DNA of 64,000 nt from Flectonema sp. DT1601 (taxonomy: Eukaryota > Euglenozoa > Diplonemea > Diplonemida > Diplonemidae). The stretch's first letter is position 1, and each line of letters begins with the position of its first letter. The DNA lies in NCBI GenBank assembly GCA_964019425.1, contig OZ025840.1, positions 520,001 to 584,000 on the forward strand, written 5' to 3'. Below the pieces are notes generated by a model. The model saw nothing but the letters and a program-made list of their open reading frames with translations. It did not search any database and was not told the origin of the DNA. The position numbers were made by a program, and so were the translations under genes. Positions 20,375 to 31,131 of this stretch are shown here, one piece after another.

Positions 20375-23300
20375 ATGACGTTGGTAACCGTCGTATTGTT
20401 GGCGATAATGTTGTCGTCAATTTCTGATCCGAATGAAATCAGAATACTAATTCAACTGATGAAAAGGGAAACGAGAGACAAGCGAACGACGATAACAACA
20501 TCCTTGACAAGTAAATGTTCATCAGAATTTAAAAAAATAGAAAGTCAATCTGAGGTAAGTGATATTGAAGTTATCATAAGTGATAAGGATTGTTTTAAAC
20601 AACTGATTCGCACCTCTAAATCAAATCCACAAATTAAAGGAATCTACAAAGACAGGAACATGTATCACCTTGAACAATGGAGTAATCGGTCAAGAGGGAT
20701 GTCGCAGTACAGGTCAACTATCCACTTTTCAGGTACTGACGCCACCAACACCCTCCAAATATCAGATTCCTTTTGGAAAAGGGGAGCTCGAGGTTCAGGA
20801 GTGAAGGTGGCGATCTTCGATACTGGAATTGTAAAAAAACATCCTCACTTCAGAAATTCAAATATTAAAACATGTGTAGACTACACAAACACAAAACCAT
20901 CATGTGAAGATGGCTTTGGACACGGCAGCTACGTAGCTGGCATCATTGCTGCTACTGAATGCAAATGCAAAGGAATGCTTCCGGACGCAGAACTTCATAT
21001 TTTCAAGGTATGTAACCTCTTCTTAAGAGATGCTTCCACTTTATTAGTTAATAGCTATACAACAAAAACAACAACAGGTCTTCACTGATAAACAAGAATC
21101 ATTCACGTCATGGTTCTTAGAAGCGTTCAATCACGCAATGGATTTGGATGTCGATGTGCTAAACTTATCAATAGGAGGACCTGATTATATGGATCAACCA
21201 TTCACTGATAAAGTTAGAGAGGTTTCAGCGAGTGGGATTACAGTGATATCTGCAATTGGAAATGACGGACCTCTCTATGGTACATTAAACAATCCAGGTG
21301 ATCAAATCGACGTCATTGGAGTGGGGGCGGTATCGCAATCATATAAAGTTGCTGGGTTTAGCTCTAGAGGTTTGTGAGATTGTGTTTTTTATTTTATTTT
21401 ATTTTGTAGTATTTTTTTTTCCTTCAAATTATTGTATCGCTCTAACCGATTCAAAACAAAAAATACCACAGGAATGACAACATGGGAACTACCACAGGGA
21501 TATGGAAGAATGAAGCCTGACATTCTGACTCTTGGAGAAAGTGTTTTTTCAACGTCTCATGATGGAGATTGTAAAGTGCTGTCAGGTACCTCCGTAGCAA
21601 GTCCTGTTGTAACTGGTGCTGTGTCAGCTTTGGTTAGCTTGGCTAAAATAAAAAAACCTCATCTGCAATGCAATCCAGCAATGTTAAAACAATTAATCAC
21701 ACATACAGCTACACCACTGCTATCAACATCTATGTATGAACAGGGTTCAGGGGTTATGTCTGCTAAGAAGGCTTCGGAGTATTTATTAAAATATGAGCCT
21801 CACGCATCAATTCATCCTCCTCGACTCAACTTATCTGATTGTAGCTATACGTGGCCTCATTGCAAGATGCCTTTGTACTATACAAGTAGACCGTTAATTC
21901 TTAATTTGACCATATTAAACCCAAAATCAGTAAGTTCCAGGGTTGAAGAAACAGTTTGGGTCACCCAAAGTGAACATCACCAAAAGTTAATAAACGTTGA
22001 TATCGAGGTATCTGATGTGTTGTGGCCATGGTCTGGATGGATTGCTATTTCGATAACTTCAAATTCCGAAGTTAAAAAAGATACTTTAATAGTTGGAACT
22101 TTAAAATGTTATTTGTCAGACTCGTTGGATACACCTGCTGAGGTCGTATTGGTCATTCCTTTGATTAAATCACCTCCGAGAGATAAACGAATTCTGTGGG
22201 ACTTGTATCACAATATGCAATATCCTCCTCACTATGTCGCTCGTGATGATTTGAGCGTCATGGGCGATGCGTTAGACTGGAACGGAGATCATCCTCATAC
22301 AAATTATCGAGATGCGTTTAACTTCTTAACATCACAAGGATACTATGTAGAGATCCTGTCAGATGATTGTACGACTTTTGATGGAACGTTGTATTCTGCG
22401 ATATTACTGATTGACGTTGAAGATGAGTTCACCAACGAAGAAATATCTAAACTGACTACGGATGTCAACACCCACGGCTTGGGGATAATAATATTCGCTG
22501 ACTGGTATAACAAAGACATAATGAAAAAATCATCATTTCGTGATGACAACACGAGAGAGATTTGGCATCCTATCGTAGGTGGTTCAAACATACCTTCTTT
22601 GAATAAGCTTCTTAAACCGCACGGAATTGCATTAGGCAACTCTGTTTGGCATGGCCACCTTCCATCTTTAAGTAGTAGACAGACTAGTATTTTATACGGG
22701 TCTGGAACGTCAATCGCTAAGTTTCCAGCGGGTGGAACAATCATACGCTCCGTTGATAATCTAAACGATGTTGAAAAAATATTCAAATCTCCTTCAAAAG
22801 TTAGATCAAAATTATTTGCAACAACAACACGCGGAACTGGTGGAGTTCCAATACTGGGGTTTTATAAACGGATTGCCGTCTTTGGAGATTCGACGTGTAT
22901 TGATTCAGCACATAATGTCCTTGGTCGGTTTTGTTTTAATATCTTGAAAGCGATGATGGATTTCGTTGTTGATCAGAAGTACAGAGTAGCTTCGGAGTTC
23001 AAAGGATCAGTTTTACTACAAAAACCTTTTGTTGATAGTGAAGTTGAAATTCTCATTGGCGAAGGTTTGGTTCAGCAAAATACCTCACACAGCTTACACG
23101 GTAAAGCTGACAGACGTGGTCATGATCACTTACTTAAACCTGCAAAAGGAACTGTCGTTCGTCCTGTTAAGTCGATATCAGTTTCTCCTCATCGGTGGGA
23201 GTGGCATCATGAAATTTCCCCAATTGACAATTCTGCCAGGGATCCCATTGTCGTGATATCATCAGCTCATCAGTTTGATTTTAAAAAAGTTCCTATCATG

Positions 23301-23411
23301 CTTCCAATGACAATCAGTTTTGTTATGATAATATTTATGGTAACAAGAGTTGTCAAATTATGTCGAAAAAGAAAACCAATTCTCGCAGACAGGAGGAGGA
23401 GAGGCGTCTAG
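20375..23411 (+). CDS. MBTPS1: Site-1 protease (subtilisin/kexin isozyme 1)
   Basis: Three exons, 20375-21007, 21078-21369 and 21472-23411, giving 954 residues. A signal peptide ([17 protein letters not shown]) is followed by a propeptide region and the subtilase domain. Catalytic residues: Asp149 in VAIFDTGI, His183 in [11 protein letters not shown], the oxyanion Asn273 in [15 protein letters not shown], and Ser349 in [10 protein letters not shown]. The spliced stretch GFSSRG then [17 protein letters not shown] is characteristic of S1P and confirms both splice junctions. A large luminal C-terminal region follows, then a membrane anchor ([17 protein letters not shown], about 923-939) and a short basic cytosolic tail. 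S1P cleaves Golgi-resident membrane-bound precursors such as SREBP and ATF6 in animals, and other cargo in plants. An upstream in-frame extension to 20306 crosses the acceptor AG and is rejected. Confidence 0.95.
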
Positions 23412-23654
23412 CCACTAAGATAACGAGCTTTACATTTATTTATAAGACGAGACTAATATATTTAGTATTGTTGGTGTCTACTTTATTGTTATTATAAACC
23501 TCGTTATAGAGATTCAGCTAACAAACAGTGAGGTTATTTAGATAACGATGTCGGGTACATACATCTTGGTCCGACTTAAAAAATCAAACTATTAACTATT
23601 CTTCTTGTTATTAGATGTTGTGATCATGAGATATCTTAGCAGGGGGAGTTGGAA

Positions 23655-23679
<25 letters not shown>
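23412..23679. other. Short spacer ending in a 27-base A run
   Basis: An AG at 23613-23614 after TTCTTGTTATT is the likely acceptor. An uninterrupted A run directly abuts the next start codon. Confidence 0.5.
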
Positions 23680-23685
<6 letters not shown>

Positions 23686-25237
23686 TCTCCACATCCTCCT
23701 CCCCTGAGAGGAAGGGACAGGGATAGCATGACTCCGGAGTCAATGATTGAATCATCGTTCGGACCGTCAAGAACTCCGACACCACCTCCGCATAGAATTA
23801 AGAAACGAAGTACTTCTGGACAATTAATACCTCAATCCCCGTCACCATCACCGACACCTAAATCTGAGAGTTGTTCAGGCGGTAGACCAGTTCATAGAAA
23901 GCGAACAATGTCAAAACCAACTGCAGACCCACCGATAACAGATTTCCACATCGAAATAGCATCTGTGTTAAAACTGTTGACATCTGGAACTCCATCTGAG
24001 AATGTTATTAGTGGGCTACTAAGGATTATTCATAATCACCAGGAAGACACAACGCAATTACCGATTTCAGTCCTCAGCTCATTGTTGACGGTCATTATTA
24101 AATGTGCAGATATTTCATTAGAATGGACTGTTGTAGTGATTCTTGTGATCGCTTCTTTGGTACAAATATCACCAAATAAATTAAAATCATCTCTCACTTT
24201 ATCACATTCGATTGATTCAACATCCATTCTCGATTTGGGAATAGCAACGTTACTTAGATACTTACCAAAGACTTCCGATGTTTTTACTAGTGTGAGGAAT
24301 GCTTCTGATTGTTTTATTCAAACAGGACTGATGTCCGACGATGATCTGTCGTTTTCCTCTTCACAAGATGATGTAATTTCGGTAAGCTGCGCAGGTATTC
24401 GTTTTGGTACAATATCCTCCTCTGCGCTTAAAGGTGTGTGTATAAAATTCTTTATTAAAATTGCCGGAAGACAGCAACCAAAACAAGAAAACAGATACAA
24501 TTCAAAACTGGTGGGCTACAGACGTTGACTGCTGGTTGAGATCTGTTGCATATCATCATCCGGGTGAAGTTATTTCATTTTCAGAAGAGAGATCTATTCA
24601 GTATTGTCTGCAAGCTAGTTGTTGTTACTTTGATACGGTTAAATTTAACTCGAATTCTACAAACAATCAATCGTGTGTTGAGTTATACAGAAAAGAGGTT
24701 GTTGGATGGGAACAAGATGGGAAACACTTTATAGATTTAGAATTCCTCAGTACACATACTCTATCGGTTGATGATCGTTGTTTACAGATGGAGTTACTCT
24801 GGGATGACGATGAAAACATTAGGAGTCACAGTCTTAATAGCATTCAGTGTCATTTTAAACAAACTCCGTACACAAGTTCAGGAGGTTTCATCTCACAGGC
24901 TCCTCCTTGGTTGTGGTTTAAATTCATGATGAGGTATCGTGTTAGAATTCCTTTTCTTATATCAAAAGTATTACCTGTTCCAGTGTTGAGAGTTTATATA
25001 AAAAAACAATCATTTGGATTTGTTCCAACGACATCATCTCCTGTGTGTGTTGCGATGGCAGTCCCGTCTGTTGTAGTGTGGGATGAAGAAGAGTCTGTTT
25101 CGGTATTGCCACCAACATCTGAATCCCTTATTAATGAAGTGATCCTTAAGGATCAGGATCACCGTAGTGATCCAACGCAGTTGGATGTGTCTCCTTTTCA
25201 TCACTCTTTTGTGAGATCAAAAAAAATTTTATTTTGA
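23680..25237 (+). CDS. Unrecognised protein with disordered N terminus
   Basis: Two exons, 23680-24433 and 24495-25237 (61-base intron, donor GTGTGT), totalling 498 residues; the join reads SSALK / DTIQNWWATDVDCW. The first 90 residues are Pro/Ser/Arg-rich and disordered (MHSPHPPPLRGRDRDS, IKKRSTSGQLIPQSPSPSPT). Residues about 95-250 are helical, possibly an armadillo/HEAT-like array, and the second half is mixed strand-rich with conserved-looking tryptophans (PPWLWFKFMMRYRVRIP). No family is recognised. ATG 23680 follows the A run directly; the longer frame upstream translates that run as poly-Lys and is rejected. The alpha-then-beta layout recalls a coat or adaptor appendage, but that is only an impression. 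Confidence 0.65.
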
Positions 25238-25717
25238 TTTTATCTAGTAGTTTGACAAAGAGTTTTTGAAAAAAAAAAAAAAAGAAAAAGAAAAAAAAAC
25301 TGTTGTGGGGAATTATGCGTTCCTCATTCAGCAATTATAACGTTCGCTTTTTTTTTTCTTCTTTTTTCCTCTTTTTTTTTGTACCGAAAACAAAACTACT
25401 CAGATTGAAACTAATATTTCTTTTTTGAATGACTTCAATGAAATGGTTAACAATCTGAATGGTTTTTTTTTTTTTTTTTGTTTCTTTTTAAACCCAATTT
25501 ACTTACACTCTTTCATCTGTTTAATTTATATACTTATTGGAGTTCATTTGATCGGTTTTTTTATATATATTTTTTATTTATATAATTTCTTTATTAACAC
25601 AGACGTAATATGTAGTGAGGGGACGTTATCGAAATGGAAATCATGTGAAGTGTGTGGTTCTTATCTTTCAATTTTCACTAAACCAATTCTAATCTTAAAA
25701 CCTTTTCAGTCATTAAT
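25238..25717. other. Spacer with A and T runs
   Basis: A/T runs throughout; an open frame at 25425-25739 is hydrophobic low complexity produced by T runs and overlaps the next gene's start, so it is rejected. The acceptor CCTTTTCAG ends at 25709, 8 bases before ATG 25718. Confidence 0.6.
25701..25709 (+). promoter_or_regulatory. Candidate trans-splice acceptor of the carrier gene
   Basis: CCTTTTCAG ends at 25709, leaving an 8-base leader before ATG 25718. It is one of the tightest AG-to-ATG spacings in the window. Confidence 0.45.
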
Positions 25718-26596
25718 ATGGATGGAGCAATCCATGTAGCAGCTGGTTTTTGCAGTGGTATCATTTCCAGAACGGTAACTGCCCCTGTCGAGAGAGTAAA
25801 GACTGAAATTCAATGCAGCCGTTCAAAGGAAACCATAAAAGGAATTATAAAACGAATTCTACAATCAGGAGGAGTCAGAGGTTTGTTCCAAGGAAATCTC
25901 GTAAATTGTGTTAAAGTAGGTCCACAAGGAGCAATCTGGTTTGGTGCGACAGAATCACTAAAAACTCGACTACCAACGAAATCAATGAGTTGTCATTCAT
26001 TCATAAGCGGTAGCTTAGCAGGAGCAATAGCTCAAACAATAGTATTTCCTCTCGAACCTGTGAAATCACGACTGACAGTTAGTAACGACAAGAAGTACAG
26101 AGGAATAACTCACTGTCTAATGTCTCTCAAAAAGGAAGGAGGCTTAATCGGAATTTACAGAGGTTGGTCTCCAGCCATGGTGGGAATTATCCCTTATGCG
26201 GGAACTGACAGAGGTGTTTATGACTTTTTAACAAGTCATTATGAAGGTAAATCCATACCGGCACATGTTTCTCTGTCTTGTGGACTTGTAAGTAGTTCCT
26301 GTGGAAGTATCGTTTCGTATCCTCTGGCGTTGATTAGAACTCGACTTCAAGTTCAGGGAATGGATTGTCGTAATCCATATATTTATACATCAGCGACTGA
26401 TTGTTTCTTAAAAACTGTTCAGCATGAGGGAGTCCTCGCTCTTTGGAAGGGTCTGTTGCCAAATTTAGCGAAAGCTGCTCCGGCGTCTTCAGTAGGGTAT
26501 TGCGTCTATGAACGTAGCAAAGAACGACTCCAATCTCTTCTCGTCGAGTACGAGTATGAAGGACGAATAAACGAGAAAAATATTATAATAGCCTAG
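25718..26596 (+). CDS. Mitochondrial carrier family protein (SLC25)
   Basis: A 292-residue intronless protein with three tandem repeats of about 95 residues. Carrier signatures at the first helix of each repeat are APVERVKTEIQ, FPLEPVKSRLTV and YPLALIRTRLQVQG, a close fit to Px[DE]xx[KR]xR; each is followed by a G-rich loop and a RGLFQGNLVNCVKVGPQGAI-type stretch. The first signature has Glu in the acidic position, as in adenine-nucleotide and ATP-Mg/phosphate carriers (SLC25A24/25 group), but no EF-hand extension is present. It should exchange small anionic metabolites or nucleotides across the inner mitochondrial membrane; the substrate is not certain. A functional mitochondrion or derivative is implied. 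Confidence 0.92.
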   Translation: MDGAIHVAAGFCSGIISRTVTAPVERVKTEIQCSRSKETIKGIIKRILQSGGVRGLFQGNLVNCVKVGPQGAIWFGATESLKTRLPTKSMSCHSFISGSLAGAIAQTIVFPLEPVKSRLTVSNDKKYRGITHCLMSLKKEGGLIGIYRGWSPAMVGIIPYAGTDRGVYDFLTSHYEGKSIPAHVSLSCGLVSSSCGSIVSYPLALIRTRLQVQGMDCRNPYIYTSATDCFLKTVQHEGVLALWKGLLPNLAKAAPASSVGYCVYERSKERLQSLLVEYEYEGRINEKNIIIA

Positions 26597-27369
26597 TCCG
26601 CAATACCTTTTTTTTTAAAATAGTTTTTTTTTTTTTTTTTTTTGGTTTTTGTGTGACTGTATTCTGTTTAAAAAGCCAAGACAGGGGCACATTGTACGGG
26701 AAAAAAAAAAAAAAAAAAAAAAAAACAACAACAACTTCGATATGTTATTTTTTGTTCTTATTATTTTTTATTTTTATTTTTTAGAAATCGTCTCTCATTG
26801 CGCTTCATAATTCGCAAAACATCTTCTTATCCCCTCAATTCTCTTTTTCTACTTAGATTATTCTATAGAGGTAAAGAGGTATATGGATTACTCTCGAAAC
26901 CTAATAGTTGCTAGTCACTGTATCTAAAAACTGATGTTAAATTATCGTTATGTTATTTATGATACAGTGCATTTGTATTTTTACGTACAAAAATCAAACA
27001 GTTAACCTCGTCAATTCACTTTTAGATTATTTTTTATTTTTTTTTTTTTAAAAATAAATATCGTACCTTTCTGTTGCTGAAAGTATATTTCTCAGAACTT
27101 CGACAAAAAAAAAAAAAAAAAGGCAAACACCGATAGCTTCATCAGTATCACTAAAAACTTATTTTACTATAAAAATTAAAATTTGATTTATTTTATCTGA
27201 ATTTTTAAGGAATAAATATCAAAAAAAGATGAATGTAAATGAAAGAAAGTAAAACTGTCCTTCACACCTGAGAGATTCGTTAACACTGAAGTAGTCTAGT
27301 TCGCAACATGCATAAAGCGTATCACAATTAATAATGTTTGATTATTTTTATCTGCTTTCATTTGCATAT

Positions 27370-27412
27370 TTTATAAAAGCATTTCCTTCCCAAAACAGCT
27401 TAACTAAGCAAT
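27370..27412 (+). repeat. Dispersed noncoding repeat, copy 1
   Basis: TTTATAAAAGCATTTCCTTC followed by CCAAAACAGCTTAACTAAGC and AAT is nearly identical to 48901-48945. Shorter similar blocks flank both copies in the same order (TCCTTCACACCTG near 27258 against TCTTTCACACCTGG near 48723; TTATTTTAAAGG then TTTATGACAAC against TTATTTTAAAGGC then TTTAATGACAAC). This points to an old shared segment of about 300 bases. Confidence 0.65.
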
Positions 27413-27628
27413 GAGCCTTCCGTCTTTTCGGACCGATTCCTTATTCCTTATTTCATTGATGTTGTGATGGTTGTGTGAGTGACAGTCATTTAGTTGAGTG
27501 AATGACTTTTATTTTAAAGGTTCTAAAGTAATTGAGGATGAGGAATGTTTGTATTTATGACAACTTCTGTAGTTGTAGAGAAGGCCGTTATATTATAATG
27601 TTTTTAGTAAACTTGTCAGCAACACACT

Positions 27629-27639
27629 TCACTCTTCAG
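27629..27639 (+). promoter_or_regulatory. Candidate trans-splice acceptor of the LRR gene
   Basis: TCACTCTTCAG ends at 27639, 34 bases before ATG 27674, in a pyrimidine-rich context; no cis donor is evident upstream. Confidence 0.4.
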
Positions 27640-27673
27640 CTTCAACTTCAGGAATTGCTCCTCAAAAAGTAAA

Positions 27674-28813
27674 ATGGAAATTTTTGTGACATTCCCAGAT
27701 TTGGGATTTCCTGCCGTATCGTTCACGGCTGGCCCCGATTCTCTTGTGAGCGACGTATTGAATGCGGCAGCTGAGGAGTGGGATGTCGATGCGGAACAAG
27801 TTGAGTTATCGCTTGCGGGTAAGTTTCTTTGTGAAACTGAGCGGCTGTTACTTCTTGGAGTGGGTCCAACCACCGAGTTGGAGATGTGGAAGAAACAATT
27901 TCAGGTATTTGGTAAGTGTTGGTTCGTCGATGCGGCGATGCGGGAGAAGCTGCTCCGTAGGCTGGAACGCGGCAAGGAAGAGTTCCTTTTCCTGGACACC
28001 CCAACATTCTCAGAGTACGGTTGCCTCAACCTTGAATCTAAATTAATTCCTCGGGTGGCCGAACGGATTTCGTTCTGCAATTTAAATTCTGAAATCGCTG
28101 CAATTGGGAACCAGTTCTTACGTAACTGCATTTCAGTTAAGGAGATCGAGTTCCCAGATTTTACGAGTATTACTGATATCGGAAAATCATTCTTAGCCTT
28201 TTGCACGTCCCTCACTTCGCTTGACCTCAGTGGTCTTGGAAGTGTGACTACTATTGGAAATTGGTTCCTAGCCGATTGCAAAGCCATCACTTCGCTTGAC
28301 CTCAGTGGTCTTAGTGGTGTGACTGCTCTTGGAACCTGGTTCTTGGATGGCTGTTCATCAATCACTTCGCTTGATCTCAGTGGTTTCGGTAATGTGACTA
28401 CCATTGGAGATGGATTCATGTTCACCTGTTCGATCACTTCGCTTGACTTCAGTAGTTTTAGTAGTTTGACCACTGTTGGGGATGGATTCTTAGAAAGTTG
28501 CTCCTCAATCACTTCGCTTGACCTCAGTAGTCTTAGTCGTGTGACTGCTCTTGGTAACTTTTTCTTGTACGAGTGTACATCAATCACTTCGCTTGATCTC
28601 GGTGGTCTTAGTAGTGTGACCACTGTTGGGGATAGCTTCTTGTGCAACTGTTCATCAATCACTTCTCTTGATCTAACTAATTTAAGAAGTGTAACAAGTG
28701 TCGGGTTGTTTTGTCTTCAAGGATGCAACAGGATTCGATCTGTTGAGCTTCCTGTGAATTGTGATTCTCTGTTTGTGGATCAGTCGTTAATTATAAAAAG
28801 ACTTGTGCAATAG
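27674..28813 (+). CDS. Ubiquitin-like N terminus plus BspA-type leucine-rich repeats
   Basis: A 379-residue intronless protein. Residues 1-75 look like a ubiquitin-like fold (MEIFVTFPDLGF... VELSLAGKFL... GVGPTTELEM). Residues about 90-145 are a linker and capping region. From about 150 to 365 there are roughly eight 23-25-residue BspA-type repeats, e.g. SLTSLDLSGLGSVTTIGNWF and SITSLDLSSLSRVTALGNFF. The repeats are highly similar at DNA level, implying recent amplification. The gene at 46089 shares the same kind of N terminus but carries ankyrin repeats, so the two belong to one shuffled family. It lacks a signal peptide, so it is probably cytosolic; binding partners are unknown. Confidence 0.78.
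   Translation: MEIFVTFPDLGFPAVSFTAGPDSLVSDVLNAAAEEWDVDAEQVELSLAGKFLCETERLLLLGVGPTTELEMWKKQFQVFGKCWFVDAAMREKLLRRLERGKEEFLFLDTPTFSEYGCLNLESKLIPRVAERISFCNLNSEIAAIGNQFLRNCISVKEIEFPDFTSITDIGKSFLAFCTSLTSLDLSGLGSVTTIGNWFLADCKAITSLDLSGLSGVTALGTWFLDGCSSITSLDLSGFGNVTTIGDGFMFTCSITSLDFSSFSSLTTVGDGFLESCSSITSLDLSSLSRVTALGNFFLYECTSITSLDLGGLSSVTTVGDSFLCNCSSITSLDLTNLRSVTSVGLFCLQGCNRIRSVELPVNCDSLFVDQSLIIKRLVQ
28160..28700 (+). repeat. Coding repeat array, about 72 bp per unit
   Basis: About eight copies of a unit containing TCACTTCGCTTGA[CT]CTCAG followed by a TGACTACTATTGGAAA-like segment, encoding the BspA-type leucine-rich repeats. One unit is three bases shorter (near 28430), preserving the frame. Confidence 0.75.
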
Positions 28814-29417
28814 TTTATTAATTCATTTAAATGTCTTCTCATGAAAGCTGTGACTTCTTGTTATGAAAGTCTCTCTTGTCAAAATACAGATTCTGTTGAC
28901 ACTTCAATTACTGTCACCCGAGTGATAATACGAAATGGATGCATGGGATGCTCAACCTGTAGTGCGTGGTCCCGGGTCAATTTGACTTGACAGCATTTCC
29001 TTCTCTGGTAGTTTATTTAAAGCATGCGATTTTGTGTGGACAGAATCCAGTTATAATGATTCATGTCTAATTTGTTGTGTTAACCCTTGATTTATTTATC
29101 CAAGTCCCCTCTGTTTCAAGTTGCTTTCCATTTAGTATTGGTATCATGTACCAACTTTGTTGATGAGTTTGTCTTGTTTCGCTAAACGTACGTTTTCTTT
29201 GACTTAACAACTACAAATATTCTTTCAGTCAAGTACTTGATATTAATTTTTGTTTTTAATACCCAAAGTTGTTATTGTTTTTACATTGTCAAAGTTTCTG
29301 TTGAAGAGTTCGTGTTGTTTCGGTTGTGTAATTATTTGTGAGAAAATTTTATCTCTACTTTCGTTCAGAATGACACGTGACTGAGTGTTGTTACTCAAAA
29401 AAAAAAAAAAAAAAAAA
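28814..29417. other. Spacer of mixed sequence
   Basis: Less homopolymeric than most spacers. Bases 29205-29242 resemble 45457-45490 (shared CAAATATT, CAGTCAAGTAC and TGATA). The acceptor CTTTCGTTCAG ends at 29368, and a 21-base A run abuts the next ATG. No gene recognised. Confidence 0.55.
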
Positions 29418-30505
29418 ATGGATTTTGATAATGATATGGTGCAGAGATTAAAGAATAGACTCGGTGAGGAAATAAGACGACTAGAAAATAGCAGCGATGG
29501 CACACTCGATGGAGCCTCGCTCCCGACAATGCCGAGTGAGGAACGTGAAGATCACTTAAGCGGAAATAACAGTCCTCAAGTCTCAAATATAAATAACACT
29601 CAACCACAGCATTCAACCGACTTTCCAGGCAAGAAAGATACCAGCGACTTGTTGGAAGAAGCTTTTATGGAAATTAAGAATGAGAGGGAAATCAGTCAAA
29701 GACTACGAGAAGAACTTCAAAAAGTAGAACAAGCCTCAAAGTTTGATCAAGAAGAAATGATTATGCTTCAACAACAAGTTGAAACACTACGAGAATTGAT
29801 AGATCCAATGAAGAAGAAGATCTGCGAGCTGTCATTAACCGCATCGTTTGCTATTGAGCAGTTGGCAGTTTATAGAATGAGAGATGAATATCAAAGTGAG
29901 CAAGCTCCTCTTCCTCAACCACCGCCACCACCTCGACGGTCGTATGATTCGAGTGTTAATTATCCGCCTACTGGTAGACCTCCTACAATTGATAATCATC
30001 ATCAACAAACTTCATCTCGCCATCCACAACACTCATCTCGTCATCACCAACAAGCTTCCCATCCGCCTGTTGTTCCTGTGGCTGTAGTGGCTCCACCAGT
30101 CGCTCAAAAAACACATCAGCAACACACTGATCACTTAATGGAGAGGATGAGAAGGGCATTTGCTCCTCCTCCAAAGTATGTTTTACTTTTACATTGCTTT
30201 TCGAGCAATTTTTTCCATTCTTCCCTAGCATCAGTGTTTGTTATAAAATAACTAACCAATCTAACTACAGAGAAACAATGGGATTACTCGTTAATAGTAT
30301 GGTTCAAGAATTGCGACGGGTAATGCGAGAACGAGGATCAACACTTCCCTTGGAGAGGGTAGGTGATTGCGTATATCTTATGGGTAAGAGGAAAGTAAAC
30401 TTAGCTGTGAGTGGAGGAAAACTTGTCGTAAAGTCTGGTGGTGGCCACCATGACTTTATTGCCTTCCTTGAAAAATACATGTCATCATCTTCAGCAAGAA
30501 GATAA
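29418..30505 (+). CDS. Coiled-coil protein with C-terminal GAR (GAS2-related) domain
   Basis: Two exons, 29418-30175 and 30271-30505 (95-base intron; the join reads APPPK / ETMGLLVNSM), giving 330 residues. Residues 70-150 form a coiled coil (MEIKNEREISQRLREELQKV). Residues 165-245 are Pro/His/Gln-rich with runs such as PQPPPPPRR. The C-terminal 65 residues fit a GAR domain: paired strands VGDCVYLMGKRKVNLAVSGG and KLVVKSGGGHHDFIAFLEKY, the latter matching the family ending VRVGGGWxTLxxYLxKH. GAR domains bind microtubules, and GAS2-like proteins stabilise axonemes and basal-body links. The usual calponin-homology domain is absent. The call rests on the C-terminal strands and is moderate. Confidence 0.65.
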
Positions 30506-31131
30506 CATCCACATCTACTCATGCTACTGTACCTGTAATATAAAAAAAGATTCTTACAGCAGTTTTTTTTTTTTAACTCTCCGGCTGTCTCCTTTTCTTT
30601 CGGCGACTTGTAAACCACCAATTGAAATAAAACACTCGAACACACACACTTTAGAATTAATATAAGAATCTCATGAGTTTTAGCTACCCTTAGCGTCCTT
30701 GTGGATAAGACAGGGGGAGTGATCCCTTACCTTGTTTAGGTTCAGGAATTGATTCCCTGCTCGCGACAGACGATTTGCCCCATATTCGATTCGGATAGAA
30801 TAATTAGAGTTTTGTAAAAAGAGTTCAGTATAAACAGTTAAAAATAGTTGTTTGTTATTTATGTTTTCGTTATTAACAAAAGGGACATCCCACATGCTTG
30901 TTATTGTGTCCCATTCTGAACTTTGGGAGAGGAAACTATTTTTATCACACAGTGGTTTTTGAAAAAAAAAAAAAAAAAAAAAAAAACCGACCAAAATATT
31001 TTAAAACTATTTTTTTTCCCCCAGGTTACCTGTTGGCGGTATTGGTTTTTCTTTTTTTTATTTTTTTTTTTTGCTAATAATAGCAAAAAAAAAAAAAAAA
31101 AACTGAGGGGGGGGTTCATATATAAAGAAAA
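30506..31131. other. Spacer with long A/T runs
   Basis: A run at 30961-30986, T-rich and A-rich tracts to 31100, then a G run. The acceptor TTTTTTTCCCCCAG ends at 31024, followed by a roughly 107-base leader. Open frames on both strands here are poly-K or poly-F artefacts. Confidence 0.6.

Larger units (their letters stand above)
26597..27673. other. 1.1-kb spacer with a dispersed noncoding repeat
   Basis: Long T and A runs at 26620-26725 and 27105-27120, then mixed sequence. Parts of 27253-27560 resemble 48718-49030 (see the repeat entry). The acceptor CACTCTTCAG ends at 27639. No gene seen. Confidence 0.6.

Noticed and set aside
25425-25739. 104-codon forward frame before the carrier gene
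   Set aside because: Hydrophobic translation of T-rich sequence that overlaps the carrier start in another frame.
27723-28662. Minus-strand and shifted frames across the LRR gene
   Set aside because: Shadows of the repeat-coding + frame.
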